A stretch of 64,000 bases of DNA, from NCBI RefSeq assembly GCF_905475345.1, contig NC_066602.1:1860001-1924000 (forward strand). The letters run 5' to 3'. Source of the stretch: Vespula vulgaris (Eukaryota; Arthropoda; Insecta; Hymenoptera; Vespidae). The notes below the pieces were generated by a model. It was not told where the DNA came from. It searched no databases and saw only the letters and a program-made list of their open reading frames with translations. A program made the position numbers and the translations under genes. Of the stretch, positions 63,820-64,000 are shown piece after piece (positions within the stretch are counted from its first letter, which is position 1; every line of letters starts with the position of its first letter).

Positions 63820-63968
63820 GTATTGAACAAATCAAACGTATAAATAGAAACTCTCTTGTCCAAAATTATATTCAAAAACATAAAATTAGGAATACCGAAG
63901 ACTTTCAAAAGCATTGTTTATTCACATCATATAATCATAAATATCTATCTAGTTCTTACAAATTTTAG
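63820..63968 (+). CDS. bmm: Candidate alternative last coding exon of brummer
   Basis: An acceptor (TTATATTAG) at 63811-63819 opens a frame of 48 codons plus stop. It would fit in phase onto a cryptic donor inside exon 13 (after 62918, GTATATAAG). The tail would replace the last two residues (Ser-Ile) with a basic segment that begins SIEQIKRINRNSLVQNYIQK. The frame is open for all 149 bases in AT-rich DNA, which is suggestive but could be chance. Confidence 0.3.
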
Positions 63969-64000
63969 CATTATTCGGAAAATTGAACATTAGATATCTC

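Noticed and set aside
1..64000. CRISPR arrays, bacterial operons, integrated viral genes, rRNA or tRNA genes
   Set aside because: None seen by eye. The tandem repeats are microsatellites with no spacers. I could not run a covariance search, so a tRNA could be missed.

Overview
This window is animal nuclear DNA with long introns, very AT-rich, and it carries insect-type proteins. The genes at both ends and the central Wnt look like insect orthologues (Chk1/grapes, SF3A3/noisette, an RMDN1-like protein, Wnt7 = fly Wnt2, ataxin-10, brummer). The AT bias and the density of CT/GA and other short tandem repeats suggest a hymenopteran such as a wasp or bee. The species is inference only; no search was possible.

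Layout. (1) 0-7 kb is a compact housekeeping block: the 5' end of Chk1 (minus, cut by the window edge), SF3A3 (minus), an RMDN1-like gene (plus, divergent from SF3A3) and an unrecognised arginine-rich 192-residue protein (minus, tail-to-tail with RMDN1). (2) 7.1-44.1 kb is one large Wnt7 gene on the minus strand. Six 3' coding exons cluster at 7.8-11.0 kb, one exon lies at 28.3-28.6 kb and the signal-peptide exon at 44.0-44.1 kb. The last two were joined because splice sites and codon phase agree. The two giant introns hold many microsatellites, diverged local duplications, some regulatory-looking motifs and, at 16.3-21 kb on the plus strand, a probable nested small gene. That gene has a promoter-like segment, four exons and a 45-residue product I do not recognise. 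(3) 44.1-54.6 kb is repeat-rich non-coding DNA upstream of Wnt7, with no gene I can support. (4) 54.6-64 kb is a divergent pair: ATXN10 (minus) and brummer/ATGL triacylglycerol lipase (plus). Brummer may have an alternative last coding exon near the right edge.

Exon models were built by hand from GT-AG sites, codon phase and recalled family similarity. All six complete multi-exon genes (SF3A3, RMDN1-like, Wnt7, ATXN10, brummer, nested small gene) close in frame. The genes are not a functional cluster: they cover DNA-damage checkpoint, splicing, microtubule/mitochondrial, signalling and lipid functions. The most interesting items for follow-up are the nested small-protein gene, the alternative brummer C-terminus, a pre-miRNA-like hairpin in Wnt7 intron 5, a tandem CACGTG element in Wnt7 intron 1, and the unrecognised 5.5-6.1 kb gene.
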